From: Pelargonium x hortorum | Taxonomy: Eukaryota; Streptophyta; Magnoliopsida; Geraniales; Geraniaceae | Length of the DNA: 38,982 nt | Direction of reading: 5' to 3' | Assembly: GCA_036897525.1 (NCBI GenBank) | Contig: JAYMTJ010000084.1 | Span: 1 to 38,982, forward strand | Shown: positions 36,345 through 38,982 of the stretch, in pieces | Position numbering within the stretch: position 1 is the first letter of the stretch | How the letters are laid out: every line of letters starts with the position of its first letter | Translations under genes and position numbers: made by a program | Notes under the pieces: model-generated | What the model was told of the DNA's origin: nothing | The model's input: the letters and a program-made list of their open reading frames with translations, nothing else | Database searches by the model: none

Positions 36345-37433
36345 CTAGGCAAGCAAAGGAAGATTCTAGTTGCCTAATCAATCTCTCTAACAGCCAACAA
36401 ATCCACCCTATAAACCTTCCTTAACCGGATCCAAGCTACACTTGCCTAACAGTCCAATAGCTGGCCAAGTGAGGACCTTTGCTGTCGAGGGTTGGTCAAT
36501 AACGGTCAAAGCGAGTCAAGAAGGACGACGTAAGCCTTGTCTTTTACTGAAATTTCTGACTCATTCCTAATGTACTTGCAAGTGCTTCCCTTAGAACCCA
36601 ACTCGTCATACTCTTTCTTTCTACCTAAACTTACCAACACTCTATCCAAAGCCAGTCCTATAAACCATCTAACGCATTTCCCTTTAACAACCAAGCGCAA
36701 CTGTAATACACCATTCCTTAACCGTCATCCTAAGAACCCTATCTCTTGCTTGGTGTGGAGTATACCTAGTCAGTGTAGTTGGGAGTAGACAAGGTCAGTG
36801 GTCGGTACTGATGGATGAGGAGAGCAAGAAATACAGTCCAAGTCGGTGAATGATGGAGATGGATCAGTTGCTAGTGATTGAGGGAATTGGTACAGTCGCT
36901 GTCGAATGGCTGTCAATGACTGAGCCGATAGATGGTGTTGCTGTCGGTACACTGGCTCGAGGGAATGTGAAGCTGGCTAAGGGTGTCGGCTAGGGATGGA
37001 GGGAGATGGAATGTGGTATAGGTCATGTAGAGTCAGTGATGGAACCTGTCAGTACTATCAATACAGGGTGGAACACTCTTTCCTAACACTCTGACTAAAG
37101 AGTCGATCACAGTCCACGGTAATTCCATGCATGATTCTTAGCTGTCTAGGGCGCAGGGATGAGTATTCGGAGTTGCTTTGATCGTTCCTTTTGTTTCAAG
37201 TTTTCCAGTAAGTTCAGTGTAGTTTGATTCATTTACCATATAAGGCTCTCCTACTTTTTTCAAATTGGTTTCTGTCTTCCCTTCCTCTTCACTTCGTTCG
37301 AGCCAAGCCCTTCCTAAAAAGGTGTTGAGGAGTTTTGCCGCTATATGAAATAGAATTTTTTTGTAAAAAGGTAACGAAGTTAGGGATTTCACTAGTACAA
37401 GCAACCAAAATGTTTGTTCAAATTTCACCTATA

Positions 37434-37555
37434 GCAAAATGAATAAGACCTCATTTAGCTAAGAAAAGATTGACTGTTTTGAAAAAAGGAGTCGAGCATA
37501 GATGCAAAATGAATCAAACGGAATTTAGCTAATAAAAGATTGACTGTTTTGAAAA
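37434..37555 (+). repeat. Two-copy tandem repeat, 70-bp period
   Basis: Copy 1 (37434-37485) and copy 2 (37504-37555) both begin GCAAAATGAAT and share ATTTAGCTAA and AAAAGATTGACTGTTTTGAA, with differences clustered in a 10-bp middle segment. No gaps are needed. The 18 bp between copies are largely unrelated. It looks like a tandem duplication that has since diverged slightly. Confidence 0.85.
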
Positions 37556-37918
37556 GTTATGTCCACTATAGTGTAAAAACAATAAAAACGACACTTTTTG
37601 CCTTTCATTATACAACAGGAGGGTGGAAACTTAGAGTGATTGGTAAGACTTTATTCTTCCCGACCGAAGGGAAATGCAGGAGAGTTTACTGATAGTTAAC
37701 CTCACACTATAAGACCAACTCAACTCTTCCCTAACTGATTCTTGGTTCTTGAAACCAGTCAATTAGCAGGCAAATAAAAGTAATACAATCAAAATCCTCT
37801 CTTGCTAGTGCAGTTGTTAATTGAAAGCAGTTCTTGCTAATGTCTTTAATGGAAACGGGTTCTCTTTGTATTGCAAGTATGTAAAGCTGCTAAATGAGTC
37901 TAATAACTCTTTCTAGGT

Positions 37919-38224
37919 ATGAAATAGAAACTTTCATAAAGATACTAACAACTAATCCTGCTGTTGAAAGTAAGATTCAGAATAATCCCAAAATAGAGTA
38001 CTCCTCCTAGCACTTGGTAAACTTATAATGGGATTGCCGGGAAGTATAGAATGAATTGTTCTAATGGGCTACCGCGCCTTGCCAATGACAGTGATAGCAA
38101 ACCAAGTCCGAGTGAGGGCACGGTACTGCCAGTGAAAGCTAGTGCTGATGATGGAGCTGCTAAAGGGAAGCATGTGATAATAAAGAACCTCGAATGTACT
38201 GGAACCTACCAACGCTGTCGCTGA
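37919..38224 (+). other. Speculative TGA-terminated frame if TAA/TAG are sense
   Basis: From ATG 37919 to TGA 38222-38224 there are 101 codons with about five in-frame TAA/TAG and no in-frame TGA. Over the same span the other two + frames hold eight TGA between them, so the absence is frame-specific, though one frame would be free by chance about 4 percent of the time before allowing for choice of frame. The second half needs no reassignment: after 38024 it runs without TAA/TAG and reads as a Ser-Pro-Asp-rich stretch followed by a Lys-rich one. Under the standard code it would be a short fragment. Not recognised. Confidence 0.2.
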
Positions 38225-38242
38225 TGGAGCAAGTGTAGCTAG
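38225..38242 (+). repeat. 18-bp repeat with one mismatch, partner at 20461-20478
   Basis: TGGAGCAAGTGTAGCTAG, one base different from the copy 17.8 kb to the left. It begins just after the TGA that ends the speculative frame at 37919-38224. Confidence 0.75.
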
Positions 38243-38982
38243 AGATAAGTTAAAATGTACAAAAAGTAAGAAAAAAGTGCGTCCTTGAACTCATTAACTT
38301 GAAAAGCTAGCTAAGGTCAGAATGACTTGTTCTAATGAAAGTTTGTCCCTCTCTCATTCCAAGTTCTTAGTGTTCGGTAGAAGATATAAGACCTTCATTA
38401 GCCAGCTATACAAGACAAGGTATAGAATACTTACATTAGCTCCTTATAATGACCCAGTCCAAGCTATAGCATGAACCTTCTTTGGCCATCTCCTTTACTA
38501 TTGACAGAGCTTTGGCCTGAGTTGAGTGTGGTATTTAGATGAGTTTGGGTGCTAGAAGGTCATCCGTTTCCATTAGATCAATTCCTTAGCTTGCTATACA
38601 GAATGAAGAGCAACAATTGATAGAGTAAGATCCCATCTCTATCAAAAGAAAATGAGCTGACAAGGTATGTAATCGAGCAATTGACTGGGATCCGCTGAAG
38701 GATTGAGGTAGCTTGCTAATGACATTGTCGGTGATGGTATTGCTAGTGGTTTAACGATCCCCTCCTTTTAGAGGACTCTTTTCCAATTGGACGACTTGGA
38801 CGAAGCCTTGATCGGTTTGTTCGTAACGTTGGCCGACTTAAGCAGTTAGTTCTATAGCAACAAGTAAGAGTAGAGTGAGTACTCCCCCAAGGCCTTTTAG
38901 AGCATTTAAACACTAGACGCTTAGGCAGGCGGTCTGTGAAATATGGATTTGTTTTCTAGTAAACTTACGAGCAGCTTCACCT

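Larger units (their letters stand above)
34932..37433. other. Repeat-word block with alternating strand bias
   Basis: This block seems higher in GC than the rest. Base bias flips: about 35570-35840, 36180-36350 and 36780-37080 are rich in G and purines on +, while 35840-36180 and 36360-36780 are rich in C and pyrimidines. Recurrent words include CCTATAAACC (near 35946, 36102, 36408 and 36655 with small changes), TTAACCGTCA, GTCGGTAC and TGATGGATGAGG (36281-36292 and 36809-36820). The longest standard-code frame is 96 codons (37138-37428 on -, ATG start, hydrophobic N-terminus), not recognised. The flips are what would be expected if the same words were inserted in both orientations. Confidence 0.5.
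37556..38982. other. Repeat-word block to the right edge
   Basis: The texture matches 34932-37433, with words such as AGCTGCTAA (35233, 37885, 38155) and GCTTGCTA. A pair of related segments, GCTGCTAACTCTTTCT at 35235 and a version with about 13 extra bases near 37887, shows the same words with an insertion. No standard-code frame reaches 60 codons and no RNA gene is visible. Confidence 0.5.

Noticed and set aside
37138-37428. 96-codon standard-code frame on - with a hydrophobic start
   Set aside because: Resembles the kind of chimeric frame seen in plant mitochondria, but there is no recognisable domain, partner gene or fused known segment.
34904-38982. CRISPR-like array among the many short repeats
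   Set aside because: Repeat words vary in length and spacing and occur in both orientations; there is no regular repeat-spacer pattern.

Overview
This 39 kb window contains no gene that can be called with confidence. Under the standard code the longest open frames are about 100 codons (29343-29645 on + and 37138-37428 on -), and neither resembles a known family. There are no rRNA genes, CRISPR arrays, insertion sequences, intact transposons or recognisable retroelement proteins. Bacterial or phage DNA is very unlikely: there are no long frames, CTAG is frequent on both strands, and the DNA is AT-rich with many short dispersed repeats.

Two explanations remain and the sequence alone does not settle them. 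(A) Non-coding DNA from a bloated organelle genome, most like a plant mitochondrial spacer. It would fit the AG/CT-rich texture, the abundance of short repeats, and two degenerate tRNA-like sequences, one near organellar trnP (23553-23626) and one near mitochondrial trnF (29735-29811). Against it, the DNA seems more AT-rich than most seed-plant mitochondria. (B) A nuclear genome in which TAA and TAG are sense codons, as Gln in many ciliates, dasycladalean and cladophoralean green algae, and hexamitid diplomonads. TGA is scarcer than TAG, and if TGA alone is a stop several frames stay open, notably a Pro-Gln-like repeat frame at 20312-20647. AT-rich sequence gives protein-looking translations in many frames, so B is a testable hypothesis and not a call.

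Layout: AT-rich, nearly featureless DNA fills 1-3810, 5598-11217, 13261-20040 and 21721-34903. Between these lie blocks with a different texture, seemingly higher in GC and built from short words that recur in other blocks, sometimes inverted or reordered: 3811-5597, 11330-13260, 20041-21720 and 34904-38982. The best repeats are a 28-bp exact pair (34904 and 35481), a diverged pair (3811 and 5530), a two-copy tandem of 70-bp period (37434-37555), and a pair of linked words that recur inverted and in swapped order (21354-21389 against 35753-35821). Several strong hairpins lie in the AT-rich DNA (11218, 27251, 30226, 32267).

No operon, pathway or gene interaction can be described. The annotation is a map of repeats, hairpins and tRNA-like fossils plus a few speculative reading frames marked as such.
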